From: Basidiobolus meristosporus CBS 931.73
Taxonomy: Eukaryota; Basidiobolomycota; Basidiobolomycetes; Basidiobolales; Basidiobolaceae
Length of the DNA: 64,000 nucleotides
NCBI GenBank assembly: GCA_002104905.1
Contig: MCFE01000372.1
Location: 21,120 to 85,119 of the forward strand
Reading direction: 5' to 3'
Part shown: positions 10,972-23,200 of the stretch, in pieces
How the letters are laid out: every line of letters starts with the position of its first letter
Position numbering within the stretch: position 1 is the stretch's first letter
Notes under the pieces: generated by a model
What the model saw: only the letters and a program-made list of their open reading frames with translations
Told to the model about the DNA's origin: nothing
Databases searched by the model: none
Made by a program: the position numbers and the translations under genes

Positions 10972-11882
10972 TTCGATTGGTATAAGCGTTCCTGAAATGT
11001 GCATGGCTCTTGATGAGTAGCATGACGTACTTGTACTATTTTGATACCCTTCTGCATTAGCCATGTCGGACCTCTGTTCAGTATTAATGGTAATTATTAA
11101 ACGAAACCGATGTGCGAAACATCGTAATCTCCCCCAAACACACCACGCCAACCAGTATTGAGCAACCCACTTCGGCAATAATCACTTGGCCTTTTCTGAA
11201 CCGAAAATTTTCCATGTGCTACGTGATTTCAGAATATTCCTAAGGTAGCGGAAGTGATCTGGGATAGATGGAGCGTCGATGGTGCGGTGGTGGAATTCCG
11301 CCAACACATATCCAGCAATGAGATTTATCCGTGGCAAGAGTGCATGAAGCATGCCACATAAGTCCAGTGTAGTACTGCAGTGAATGGAAATATGATCTAT
11401 TCACCCGCAATGGCTTTGATTTGGCGAGCACTAGATTAGTTTTAATTTGGTGTCACCTCCATAGCATCATCGTTACCTAGCCAGATGTTTTGTATGGGGA
11501 GATGCATACCAGCTCTTCCAAGAAAGAGAGTGTTATGAGCCAAAGGCTACATTAATCGGTGACACCCCTTGGGGGACAGCTATAATATAGCCTCTAATCC
11601 TATCAATCAATCAGGAGAACGTTAGGTCTTCCATTATTGACTCAACTGTTTGAAGATAGAATGCATGAGGTACATATATCTATAGATCTCATCATGTATG
11701 AAGCATTATATCATGATCTGCCCTAGTTGTGCCCGGCACTGAGCTCTCGGAAACACAAGCAAAAACACTCCAGGCCATTGGTCAACGAGCTATTAAGCGG
11801 GATGATTATTGTGTATAAAGCTCCTGCGTCCGAGGCTCCACCGACAAACGGTAGCAACTTCCGTCGTCTACAGCGAGTTACA
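10972..11882. other. Intergenic; promoter of the C2-domain gene at its right end
   Basis: No protein family is recognised in 0.9 kb. A TATAAA at 11814-11819 sits 64 nt upstream of the C2 gene ATG and marks its promoter. Confidence 0.5.
11814..11819 (+). promoter_or_regulatory. TATA box of the C2-domain gene
   Basis: TATAAA lies 64 nt upstream of the ATG at 11883. It falls inside the upstream extension of the same reading frame, which supports the internal ATG as the true start. Confidence 0.5.
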
Positions 11883-12656
11883 ATGTCCGTACACTCTATC
11901 TCTGCGCTCAAAATCCAAGTGATCAGGGCAAGAAATCTGGCCCCCAAAGATAGTAACGGGCTTTCCGACCCGTTTGTTGTGGTTAAGCTTCAAAACAAAA
12001 AGAAGACCACCAAAATCGTCCCCAAAAGTCTCAACCCAACTTGGGACACCACATTTGAGTTCAAGATCAACATGAGAAACCCACCCAAATTCATCCAAGT
12101 AGTGTGCTGGGATAACGACTTCTTTGGCAGGGACTTCATGGGTCAGCTTAACCTTTCATTTCGCGAGCTGTTCATTGACGGCGTGCCGATCTCGTTCGAT
12201 CCTTCGCAGAGAAGAACAATTTGGTACACATTGGAGAAGAAGAGCTCCAAGGATGTGGTTAGCGGCGAGATAGAGCTCAACATGGGTTTCGTCTTGACCT
12301 CTTCCTCCAACCGTGCGGAGGACTGGGTTCCTGTTTATGAGGCGTTAGTCGGCAAGGCGCCATCATTCACCTCCACTCCCTCAACGCTTACATTGGACAA
12401 TTTCGATGATTTGTCGTCGGAGTCTGACAGTGACTACGATGATGAGCCTAATCAATTACCTTCTCCTCAGCCATCTCCCAATCCAAGATATCAGGGTCAG
12501 GGCTACCCCCCTCAACGGCCCTACCAGCAAGGATACCCCGCTAAGCAATCACTCTATCCTCCACGTCAATCGACATACCCCCCTCCTAGAAGCCCATCAC
12601 CCAATAGATATGCTCCCGATCGGACCAATACTCAGCCTGCGCCTGGGATGATTTGA
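11883..12656 (+). CDS. C2-domain protein with Pro-rich tail
   Basis: A 257-residue protein without introns. Residues ~5-135 form one C2 domain: 'ALKIQVIRARNLAPKDSNG', 'LSDPFVVVKL', 'SLNPTWDTTFEF', 'CWDNDFFGRDFMGQ'. The acidic Ca2+-loop residues (D in KDSNG, D in SDPF, DND) are present, so it should bind Ca2+/phospholipid. It is followed by an acidic Ser/Asp segment and a Pro/Tyr/Gln-rich tail with PPR/YPP repeats. The C2 sequence resembles the N-terminal C2 of fungal Psd2-type proteins, but no decarboxylase follows, so it is a stand-alone C2 protein, perhaps a membrane-trafficking or cell-wall adaptor. The frame is open further upstream, but a TATA box there argues for the ATG at 11883. Confidence 0.85.
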   Translation: MSVHSISALKIQVIRARNLAPKDSNGLSDPFVVVKLQNKKKTTKIVPKSLNPTWDTTFEFKINMRNPPKFIQVVCWDNDFFGRDFMGQLNLSFRELFIDGVPISFDPSQRRTIWYTLEKKSSKDVVSGEIELNMGFVLTSSSNRAEDWVPVYEALVGKAPSFTSTPSTLTLDNFDDLSSESDSDYDDEPNQLPSPQPSPNPRYQGQGYPPQRPYQQGYPAKQSLYPPRQSTYPPPRSPSPNRYAPDRTNTQPAPGMI

Positions 12657-15600
12657 ATACCCGCAAGCATCTTATAGATTTGGAAAAATTCATCGCTTCG
12701 TATTTTCTAGTCGCATTCCCTACTGTCATTATCGCCCTATCGTTTATTTACTCCCTAATATCAACATGTAATTTATAATATAATATGCCAAGATATTTTC
12801 TATGGCACCATAAAGTAGGTGTTTCAGCCATTATCCCGCTCATCTGCTGCTGGCTTGATCTTCTGCCAACGGTGGTTGTTTGACTTGATGTATCGAGTCG
12901 TGGGTCAAGCCGAGCTGGTTTGTTTACTTCGAATTACGCTGCAGCCTGTGCAAATAGTGCCTCTAAATACATGAGAGGTGCAGTCAGCTCAGTTTCTTGG
13001 TGTAGTGGTAGTATTTCACATGGCACCATGCTGCTTGAAATCAGTATAGGAATTATCCAAGATATCACGGGTAGCTTTACTGCACACTGCAGAGAGCCTC
13101 TAACCACTATTTCAGCAAGAGCCACCATTACCTTTACCGGTGTACGTGAGGATTGTAGGGAAGTTATGCATTGACGGGATTGAGAATGGTGGAGAAGGAG
13201 ACAATGGTACAGCTATTCCTGATTTGCCACCTCCATAACTTCCAATCCACTAATATGCATCTTCCACTGCAAAAAGTTTCAGATAAAGAGAAATACCGAG
13301 ATCCTAGCCGCTTGCTATCCTCGGTAGAATAGTTAAGGAAAGCAACAGTGTGATTCAGAGATCACGGTGCGTCAAGCCCAATACCGTGAAACCTCTTTCC
13401 ATTGCTGATGGTGTATTTATGTAGCCGGAGTGGGCTTATGTGTGTGCAATAGTGTGCTCTCCATACATTCCTGACGGGTGTATTTTTAGAGTAGTAATAT
13501 GATGGTTTCGGTGAGATTGCCATCTTCAGCCAACGGTGAACCGAATAGATTCTTTGATCAGTATAAATCACACCTGCACATGGGCTACCAAGCCACGGCT
13601 ATTTAGCTAGTGCGTGGCTCGCGTGAGAGAGCACAAACCAGTTGGATCTCTGACAAGTGACCAACCTATATGCCTTCGAGAAAGACATCATTGTGTAAGC
13701 CTACTGCCACTCATGTTGAAGCTTGGCTTAGACATCCAATGAAGTCACTTCATTGTTTCAGATAGATGAGAAAAGAACAATGTTGATTGATCTGAGGAGT
13801 GGGAATTAATGGGGCCGCACAGGTCTAAGTAGAATGGACTCGGACTACTCTGGCTACCTATTCGCTCTCTCGCCAAATGTATAGTCGCATGGCTCGTAGG
13901 TCTATTTTTAACGATAGTTAAGGTGACTTCCGAATCGTGCAAACGGCATACATGAAATTGGCTGATCCTCGATGAAGCAATATGAAGTGGACTGGACCCC
14001 ATATATTTCTACTTTGGAAGGCCGCTGGGTATCAAGCAGTAAGACCAGCTTCGAATTACCCCTCAATCTACTAAAGCCAATAGCTAGAGGGAGGGGAGAG
14101 GTTTTTGTGCAACATGACGTCTGCTGTTAGGAATTCGGTGAGTGGAGGAGGCATGTGGCTCATCGATATATATCAGAACAATCCGGAATTCAGAGAATAT
14201 ATTTAGAAAATTGTTCATATTGAAAACTCACACGGCAGCAGCCGACCTCTTAATTTGAACATTGGCTCGAATCATTCGTCGAGTGCGGTAGGGGGATCTC
14301 ATTGGTAGCAAAAGTTGGTCAGACAAACATGTGGCTTGTATTCTATTGCCATGGCTATATTCTGTGAGCGATATATTTACCAACCAAAGAAATTTCCGGT
14401 TCAAACTCTAATTCTTTCCGGCTCATGTCCGTGTTGCAAATGGATGGGTTTTGATCAGTCGGTTCGGTATTGGAGATTCAAGTGGTTGCATGATATAGTA
14501 GCCCTGATAAGCTATTAATAGTGGCTCCAAGGTTTATCCAATGGTGTCTCTGACTCAGCTCTAGCGACTAGAAGCCCCATCAGATGGCTATAACTAGCTT
14601 TATCGTGCCACCTCAAAGAATCCCGGGCAGTGCTGTAGAACTAGCTGGTGCTGAAAACCCAAGTACACTCTGTGTTTACGGGGAAACCATGGAATGGTCC
14701 TTTGGAATAGTTGTGCGTGGTTGTGGAGGCGGCAATAAGCAATGACAGACCAGGGGGTCGTTCTGTGAACGAGTGTAGAGTCAACATAAAAAATCCCCGG
14801 CAATTGTCCAGAAATGTTATCCAAGTATGTGTCGCCTGCCATTTGCGGAGTTGGAGCAATCTATTTGCGTATGGCATGCTTTATTACATTCCCTATCGGG
14901 AGGCTGTGAAAGCAGAGGGATAACGATGGGTAATCTGTTTTTCCCTGAGCTTCAACTCCACTTCCCTCACATAAGATAAGCCCTACCAAGTGATTGATCC
15001 TGAGCCTGCAACCCATTCAATGTATAGCTACCAACGGCAAATATTACTCCCTATAAGCTGGTTCTTGTCTTGTCAAAATCACTACCTTCTTGCATTGGTG
15101 GTATAGATCTTCTTATAGATGATTCGTGGAGCCTCGAAAGAGAAGAGTGTCCGAACTCTGTAGTCCATCACTCATTGGCGAATTCCGACACTCATGAGTC
15201 ATCTTCAACCTGAGATGCTGCCAACTCGAGTAAATTACTATAGTTCGCATTTGTCAAGTATTTCCTGATAAGGCCATTATATCACCTCAAAGGGCATCCT
15301 TTCGCCATCAAGATAGAATAACGCTAAATGGAAAGTAGATTGGAGTTCGGGACTTGTATTTACGCACATCCTCACTTCCCGATGTGCAGTGTAATGGTCG
15401 CATGTGTTAACTACGGTCGAGACTTTTCTTTTGGCGTTGTATTTAGGCTGGTAACTTGTATATGGGCCGGATTCGTGAGTACCACCATCAGGTTTGATCA
15501 GCACACTTTCTCAATGAACAATGGCGATGGACGCCAAATGCACCATATTACAAATCGAGCCTATGGAATCGAAGGCTTATTATAGGTGGTTGCTAATATG

Positions 15601-15960
15601 TGCCAATGCCCAAAATAACTTCTGGCCGTTGTAAGCAAGTCATTGCACAGCCACAGTTTCCTGGCGGCGTTTAAGGTATGTTAAGGTTACGTTGACCGCG
15701 ACTTTGATGTAACCGTGCAAAGACTCGTTTCGATAATGCCACGAAGATCTATGTTTAGTTGGTCGGGTAGTTTCGATGATTGGTGGATCTTCATCTCGAC
15801 ACTTATAATTATATCTGGTGTTCGTTAATAAAGAGCAATTCCAATTCAAGCGGTCAGTTGGGAGCGTTGTGTGTCACAGTTGAGCATATGTCGCCACAAG
15901 AGGATATAAATATCCCCCCTGGAGGGAGGTTCTCTCTCATTCAATAGGCCATCTCTTGCA
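12657..15960. other. Gene-poor intergenic stretch of 3.3 kb
   Basis: No recognisable protein, tRNA or repeat. Frames of 60-85 codons overlap on both strands without motifs. A short tRNA-5'-half-like motif near 12995 was considered and rejected. The last 60 nt hold the TATA box of the chitin deacetylase gene. Confidence 0.5.
15905..15912 (+). promoter_or_regulatory. TATA box of the chitin deacetylase gene
   Basis: TATAAATA lies 56 nt upstream of the ATG at 15961, followed by a C-rich/T-rich leader, a strong fungal core-promoter arrangement. Confidence 0.65.
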
Positions 15961-17010
15961 ATGAAATCTCTTTCAAAGTTAACATTTGTCTCCATCCTTG
16001 CTTTGTCTTTAGCAGATGGCTTACTAGCTCAAGGATCTAGTAACCTCTTTAGCACCGCCTCCACTACCACTACTGCTGCCAGCTCCGCTTCCTCCACCCC
16101 TTCTGTCTCGGCAGGTCAAACTCTGAGATACTTGGACCAGAAGTGCGGAGCAGGTGTTGGTACTTGTGCACCTGGTCTCTGCTGTAGCGAGTATGGGTAC
16201 TGTGGTTACACATCAGATCATTGTGGTACTGGTTGTCAGAAGGGTTCTGGCGATTGTGATGATGGTATTGAGGCCACCGTTCACACCGGATGCAACGTTC
16301 CAGGGACATTTGCCATCAGTTTCGATGACGGCCCAAGTGTCTTGACACCTGGCTTGCTTGATTACCTGGACAAAGTCGGGGTGAAATCGACCTTCTTCAT
16401 GAACGGGAAAAACTGGAAGAACGCCGACACCGGAAATCCCATTAATAGCATCTACGAGCTGGCTGATGTTGTCAAGAGGGCATATAATTCTGGTCACCAA
16501 GTCTGCTCGCATACCTGGTCCCATGTCGATTTGATCACCGTGAATGAATATAACATCACCTACGAAATGAACAAAGTGAGCCGTGCTTTCGCCAACATCC
16601 TTGGGGTTGTGCCTACTTGCATGCGCCCCCCTTACGGAGACACAGACAGCAATTCCAGAAAGGTATTGAAGCGTATGGGCTTTACTGTAGTGACCTGGAA
16701 TATCGATCCAGTAGACTGGAACCCCATTAACAGCATTGATGAGATGTACATGGAATTTGTCAACCAGTCGGGCAATACCAGTCCTTTGGAAGGAAAATTC
16801 ATTTCCTTGGACCATGATGTTTGGAATACCACCGCAGACTTCAGATCCCCCAACTATCCTAGAACTCTTCCTTTGGCACAGCGTGCCATCGAGTACCTGA
16901 AATGCCGAGGCTGGAAGCTAGTCAACCTACCCACCTGTCTTGGAGAACAACCATACTACAGAGCACCCAACCCATCTGACGAGGTGTGCGGTGATACTGG
17001 TTGCTTCTAA
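15961..17010 (+). CDS. Secreted chitin deacetylase (CE4) with CBM18 chitin-binding module
   Basis: A 349-residue, intron-less secreted enzyme. A signal peptide spans residues 1-23 (ends LLAQ), then a Ser/Thr linker. A CBM18/hevein-type module at ~62-98 has the eight-Cys pattern (KCGAGVGTC...CCSEYGYCG...CGTGC). The catalytic CE4 NodB-like domain spans ~110-330 with all motifs: FDDGP (121-125, D122 base, D123 metal ligand), SHTWSH (H184 and H188 metal ligands), RPPYG (222-226), D249/DW252-253 and LDHD (283-286). It should hydrolyse N-acetyl groups of chitin to chitosan in or near the cell wall, which in many fungi protects the wall or hides chitin from other organisms. The C-terminus has extra Cys, with no GPI signal seen. 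Confidence 0.95.
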   Translation: MKSLSKLTFVSILALSLADGLLAQGSSNLFSTASTTTTAASSASSTPSVSAGQTLRYLDQKCGAGVGTCAPGLCCSEYGYCGYTSDHCGTGCQKGSGDCDDGIEATVHTGCNVPGTFAISFDDGPSVLTPGLLDYLDKVGVKSTFFMNGKNWKNADTGNPINSIYELADVVKRAYNSGHQVCSHTWSHVDLITVNEYNITYEMNKVSRAFANILGVVPTCMRPPYGDTDSNSRKVLKRMGFTVVTWNIDPVDWNPINSIDEMYMEFVNQSGNTSPLEGKFISLDHDVWNTTADFRSPNYPRTLPLAQRAIEYLKCRGWKLVNLPTCLGEQPYYRAPNPSDEVCGDTGCF

Positions 17011-17216
17011 AAGGAGGGCTCTGTGGGTTTCACGGCCTTTCCCCAATTGCATATTTTGATGAATATTTTGCTTTACTAGATTCTTCAGCTTCAACTACGA
17101 AATAAATTCTCTCCTAATACTTGAAAAAGTACATATGGCATATGCTGATGCTTTATTATTCATGGGCAGGGTCGATTGAGCCGGCCAAACCTCCAAGTCA
17201 TCACCATGGAGAGGCC

Positions 17217-20200
17217 TTACTGTGAGGACTGGAATTTCTTCGAGCATTTCGAGCAAAATCTAGCGGATTTGTCGGGGCAGCTCGATATGGTATTTACGCA
17301 GGAGGAGCAGAAGATGCCTGGGATCGGGGTTCAGTTCAGTTCGAGTTCAACAATGATTCGAGATTGGCCACTTACCTCCACATTGCTTACACCTGGCTTT
17401 TCTTTCTGTGGATCCATTCGGTTAGATGGTTAGCGCGGTTCATAGACACACTTTCATTGTCGACATTACCTAGCACCGAGAATTTCATTCTGCAATTTAA
17501 ACAGAATTCCAAGTGGTTCTCCTTCATCCAATGCAAATCCCCTCCAGCATCCGGAAATAGCCATCCGTACACTCTGCCAAGCGAGTCCCCAGAGTAGATG
17601 GTCCTATGGTGGCTTTACAACAATTTCCGATCAGTATCAACTGCTCGCAAAGATCCCACCACTGCCAACAATCTAGTGTTACCTTGAGATATTCAGGACT
17701 ATGATGTCAGAGGTCGCGCCTTTGTTGATACTCAGCCTATCTTCGTGCTCCAGCGTATAACGAAGCGAAATGCTTCCAGACCCTGAGGACAAATTCACCG
17801 TTAGAGAAGACCCGTTCCTGATATTTTGAAGGGGTTCGTTTCTGCTTACCTTCCTGCTGATTTACCGCGGTGTTCCATATCTGAATTTAGGCATTAGTTG
17901 CTGCTACAAGTATCCTGTGGTGATGTACCGGCCTACCTTGATCAACCCTTTCCGATGCCCAGTGCAGATAAGCTCTTCTTCCAGCCATTCATGGTTTCTC
18001 CCCTATTGTTTTGATTTAAATGAGAACTGTATACGGAGTTGCTCAGGTGAATGCTCAGATGATACCTCGACAAAAGCACAACAGAGTATAGGCTCGTTGA
18101 AAGGAGAAGTTGAGTGGGTAGCTATCGGCTCACCATTGACCGTCCACAACTTCATGGTGGGTCCGGAACAAGTGATGATTGTGCCCTATCAAAAGTATAA
18201 GAAACTGTTGTGCCATAGTGTTCACCACAAATGCCAAATGCTCTACAAACCGTTGTGTTGTTGATGGATAGTGCCTAAATAAGTAGGCATTGAAGTTAGC
18301 CAATGCTAGCACACATCTATCATCGTCAAGCCATTACCTGCACCCCTTGCTCATGTTCTGAAAGCTGTCTGATGTAGTTTAAGCGGTTCAAATCCCAGAT
18401 AATACATGTTCCATCCTGAGGCAGTTGAAGGAATATATAAGAATCGTCATCTCCCGGATGAAAATTGAAAGAAGCCTACCTCCGAGCCAGTGACAACAAT
18501 GCTATATGAGCCTGATACTGCAACACATGTGACGGGTGCAGAATGCCCACGAAGTATCTGGCATAACTCTAATGTGTCTTGTGATTTGTTTTGATGAATC
18601 CTCCATATACTCACAAGCTAAAAACAAACCGGTTGGCTGAAGGTATTCGAAAGACGCACAACTAAGAGACCTACCGTATCTTCTCCCCCTATGACCAGTC
18701 GAGAAGAGTCTGCAAATGCTACACATCGAATCGGACCCGAATGAAGGTTCTCAAATACGCTTAACATCTAACATCATTCAAAAGCTTGATTCTTGCCATT
18801 ATACTATACATCTGGGAAGGGAAATCCTACGTACCTTCCCGGTGTCAGTTTGGAATAATCTCAGGCTGTTGTCCGAGAAGCCCCATTCCACATATTTCGT
18901 GCCGTTCGGAGGAACAAAGGCCTGTATAGATTTGTGTTAGCTACCACCAACATGCTGCTTATATCCCTTAAAATGGTTCTACTTTTTGGGTGCTTGCTGC
19001 CATCAGTCGGTCTTGAATAACGCGGATCTCTCCCACAGGCTGTCCGATTTCTATAGATTGAGGTAAGCTCGTGACATGTTAACCTTTTTCAGCCATCATC
19101 TAGAGCATACCGAAGATGGGGGCTGCGGATTGATTCAGCATTTCTGGCTCGCGGTGGATCTTGTAGTTTCCGAATTGGCCAACGCTGGTTTCCAGTGATC
19201 TGCGTGGGTGTGGCCGTTTGAAAAGTTGTCTGGGTGTTTGCCCAAAGTTATGGATAATTCCAATCGTTGCGCTCTTTTCAACTGGGTCAGAGATAGAGTC
19301 CAGATCAACTGCATCTTCGTAAGAGAGATGATGGAAGACGTTCACAGCCTTCACCGACTCTTCACCTTGTTGTTTGTACCCAAAGATCAAGTCAATCCAC
19401 TCATGGAGATGGCTGCTTGTGTATTCGGATTCCAAGGCTTCCCGATGTTTCTTGATAAATAACTTAGGGTCTCCGTGAGCCCAGGGAGGTAAAATCACCG
19501 AGTCAATAGCCTCTCCACTGCCTTGTTTCACCCCAAAGTTGAACCCATTGCGATTCTCCAAAAACTCCGGAAGGTAGAAGAATTCCGGAATCAACTCACG
19601 AACGTCAGTCATGTTGATTTGGGAGGCTGACTGCCATGCATGCTGGATGGAATGGAACAGTCTATCCGCATGGTCGAAGTAGCCACCTTGCAGCTTCAGG
19701 AAAAAGTGAGTGAATGGCTCCAACCGTATCAGATACCAGCAAACAATCATCGCGGAGGAATAGTGTGTTCCGTAATGGAAGGCTGGGGTGGTATTATCGG
19801 CTTCTTCCCAAGAATTGTATCGTTCGATAAATTCGTTTGCACGCTCCGCCGATTGGGTTCCCATGGGCTTTGAAAGGTCACGGAAGGTTTTTGGATCGGT
19901 TAAGTCCAACTCCTCGCTAGTGTAATCGGCGAGAATCCATGGGAATATAGGATACTGGGTCAGGTCGTTGTATGACCTTCCGGCCAGAGTGTTCAAGTGC
20001 ATGAGATATTGGAAATTGGATATTTCTCTTTTTTCCCATCGACTGGTGAGCTCGCTTAACGAAGAACTGCCAAATATAAGGTTCGTTAATTTGGAACCAA
20101 TCGCTAGTGGTGTAAGATCAGTGTGAGTGGCGGTCCCTGCTACCGACTCGTTGGCGCTGACCAGTGAAGTAAGTCTTGCCAACAAGCGATTGTACACAGT

Positions 20201-23200
20201 GTCCCGTTGGTTTAACTCCAGAGTGATCAGATAGTTTCGCCCATCGTTTAGGAACACTTCGATGGCCACATCTCTAAAGAGGAACTTCCTTTTGTGAACT
20301 TCCTTGATGTCGTCGAACGCCCATTTACGATGCTGATGTTTTTTGGCATCATCTTCATTCTCCGAGTTGGATGACAGCGTTTGCAGGTATATGTCACGCT
20401 CTTGGGCGGGAACAGTCCAGATATCCACGATCTCTCCGTCCTTTCTCTGGAAATAGTTATCAATGATATATATGTGCGTCTTGCCAATAATTAGAAGGCC
20501 TTCATGGGCGTCTAAACATAGAATTCTGCTGATGTTATATATGTCCAATGCCGTATCCCCTGATTCAAGAATACGAGAGATCTTGTAATTCTTGTCTTCC
20601 TCCAGTATGGCTTCTGCTGTTTCCGGATGTGAGCTCTGACTGGTTTCAGAGGAAAATTCGGCCGGTTCTTCTGATATTTCCGACGCTATTATCTGGAAAT
20701 CATCTGCCTCTGTTATAGCCTCGATTTTGTCCGAGTCCAACCCTTCCTGTAGCAAGATGAATGAATCACTCTTCTTTGCCTTATTGATGGGGGCATCACT
20801 TTGCTTAGGCTTATAGGCGACTTTGGGGTAGTTCCTATGCAACTGTAATCGCATTCTCATACGACAAGGGCCTTCCGTGAAATCTAATTTCCAACGTTGG
20901 TTGAGATTTGCTTGGTCATCGGACTGCCAAATGGCTCGCTGGTGGTACAACTGTTCGGAGAGATAGCCCCATTCGGCATTGATAAATTCGTCATTGTCGA
21001 TGCAGTCTTGCAGGGCTTTGCCTAGTCGATTTGATTCCAAACTCTGGATACTCCTGGACCAGGCTTGTGCCTTTACAAGGTACCTTTGATACACCTCCAT
21101 CGCGGAGCGCTTTGACCGTGCCAGGCGCCTTAATTTATTCAACCGGCGACCATGGCTTATCTTTAGATAGTCTTTGCTGACCTTGATTTCAGCCGCCAAA
21201 TAGCTATCCCAGGACTTCATCAAGTGCTCTTGGCAGAATTTCTGAAATTCTTGCTTTCTAGAATCCATCCACGGAATAAACGATCCAAACTCAAGCTCCA
21301 ACAACTTGGAGAATCCGTCGGCCAATTCTTGGTATTCCTCTTGTTGGATCTTGACCTGAATAATGGAGGACATTTCATTTGGCTTTTGCAGGAAGAGCAG
21401 CTTCAGCAGGTTTAATGAAGCAATCCTCACGCCGTCATCTGGGATGTTTAGGAAGTTCGACAAATGGAAAGTCAAACAACGGAAAAACTCCCCGTCGGTA
21501 TTGTGCTCTATCAAAATGATCTTCTGATTGTAGATGAGATCATTTAATATTTCGATGAGGCTATTGAATTGGTTCGAGACCTGATGGTCTGATAAACGGA
21601 ACAGTATGAGGCGGTTGAGTTGTTTGTATAGTCCACTATAAAGCGCTTCTAAGCGGTGGATTTTCAATACTCCGCTTGTTTCCATCGCTGTCGTCATTTC
21701 TAACACGAAGACGCAGAAAGAAAAAAGCTGCTCCGCTCCGCCTACAAACCACCCTTGGTATGTAGCATCCACAGCCATACTAATGAACTTGGAAATATTC
21801 GTTAATACAGGAATATTTGCAAGGAGATTCTGGCTTAGTTGCAGTGTACTCTCCAGGCTACTTAAAACATGGATAATCAGGTATGTCTCAAACTGTACTT
21901 GGTGCTCTTGGAAGGAGGGGGGGAATCCTCTCAGTGCCAGATCTAATTCTGCCAGTGGCTTGGTTACAGGTTTCAGTATGGAATCTACACACAGCGTCAC
22001 CAAAAACTCTAGGATGCATTCGATAGTCGCATTTTTCTGGATTGTAGAATCAGAACGCTTTAGAGTCGGTTTGACTATTGGTGAACTGAACGATCTAAGT
22101 TTGGTTGATATGCTGAGTTTTTGCTTCGCCTCGCTCGATAATTCTTTATCCTTGTTGCTGCTGAGTACATTCATGTAAGGCTTCTTCGGCCTTTGGGTTT
22201 GTGCTATGCTTTCTTTGATTTCGCTGGATGTTGAAGTAACTGAAATGCTGGTGTGCGAATCAAACACTTTCTCTGCTTCCGAGGTAACATTCGAGTCCTT
22301 CGAATAAAGTTCTGTATCCACGGTCACCTCCTCTGACCCACATATCACTGGGAACAGGATTCCTACAACCTGGTCAATTATGTTTGGCTTGCAGCACAGC
22401 TCTTTAAATACCGAGGAGGTAATATACATCTCAGTTAAGAAATGGATCAGTGTCTGTTGTACTTTGGCAAGTTCTAGAAGGCTTTTCTCAATGACGACTT
22501 CTTGCTGGTGTCCAGCTGTGATCGATCGATGTAAAATGTATTAGTTTGGTGAAAGACGATGGCTATGAAAGCGTCAATATGTAGCCCTACCAGTCTGCTC
22601 AGGCACCATGGAGTTACTAGCAAGGTATTGGGAGACATCGGTGTTGGTAAATGATTTCGATCTTCTCCTAGCTGCCTTATCCATGGCCTTCTGTTCCAAG
22701 GTTGGAGATTTGATTTTTTCCATATGTTCGAACGATAGTAGCTCCTTGTCCTCCAGCTTGTGGCTGTGTTTAACTAGTAAGTCAACACACCGTTTGATCA
22801 TCGCAAACAGTATGCTTAGGGCCTCGTGACAGAGTGGACGAGATTGATTCATCTCACTTTTGAAGACAGTCAGCAAATTGAATAAATCGAATCTCGACAC
22901 AATAGGCACTGTCGCAATGTCTACTCCTAGCAAAATGGAAATTACTGCTGGATAGAGCTGGCACAGGTACCAATGTTCAGGCAACAGTTTCTCCAAGACA
23001 GCAAACCCCTCAGAAGCAACTCTGAACTTATTAACATAGACAGGGCCTTGGGTGTAGAGAAGTCTGGCCAATAGTCTCGTAGCCAAAACAACCGTATACG
23101 AATTCAAGTGGCTTTCAATAAAGAGCAATGGCCAACGGCTAGTGATGGTACTGGCAAATCTAGAAATAAACTGAGGGTTTTCTGGGTCGTTAACAATCTG

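Noticed and set aside
12990-13030. tRNA-like 5' half (TTGGTGTAGTGGTAGTAT, A-box-like)
   Set aside because: No anticodon arm, no T-arm (GGTTCRA) and no closing acceptor stem within 120 bases downstream.
16213-16815. Long minus-strand frame of 200 codons
   Set aside because: It is antisense to the chitin deacetylase catalytic domain and has no family features of its own.
17917-18264. Plus-strand frame of 115 codons
   Set aside because: It overlaps four minus-strand WD40 exons and introns that join in phase to a recognisable domain.
18130-18312. Minus-strand frame of 60 codons as an independent gene
   Set aside because: The region is explained by exons 18274-18251 and 18185-18066 separated by a 65-nt intron in another frame.
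18381-18396. T-loop-like GGTTCAAATCC
   Set aside because: The flanking bases cannot form a five-pair T stem, and the site lies in a well-phased WD40 exon of the BEACH gene (18338-18415).
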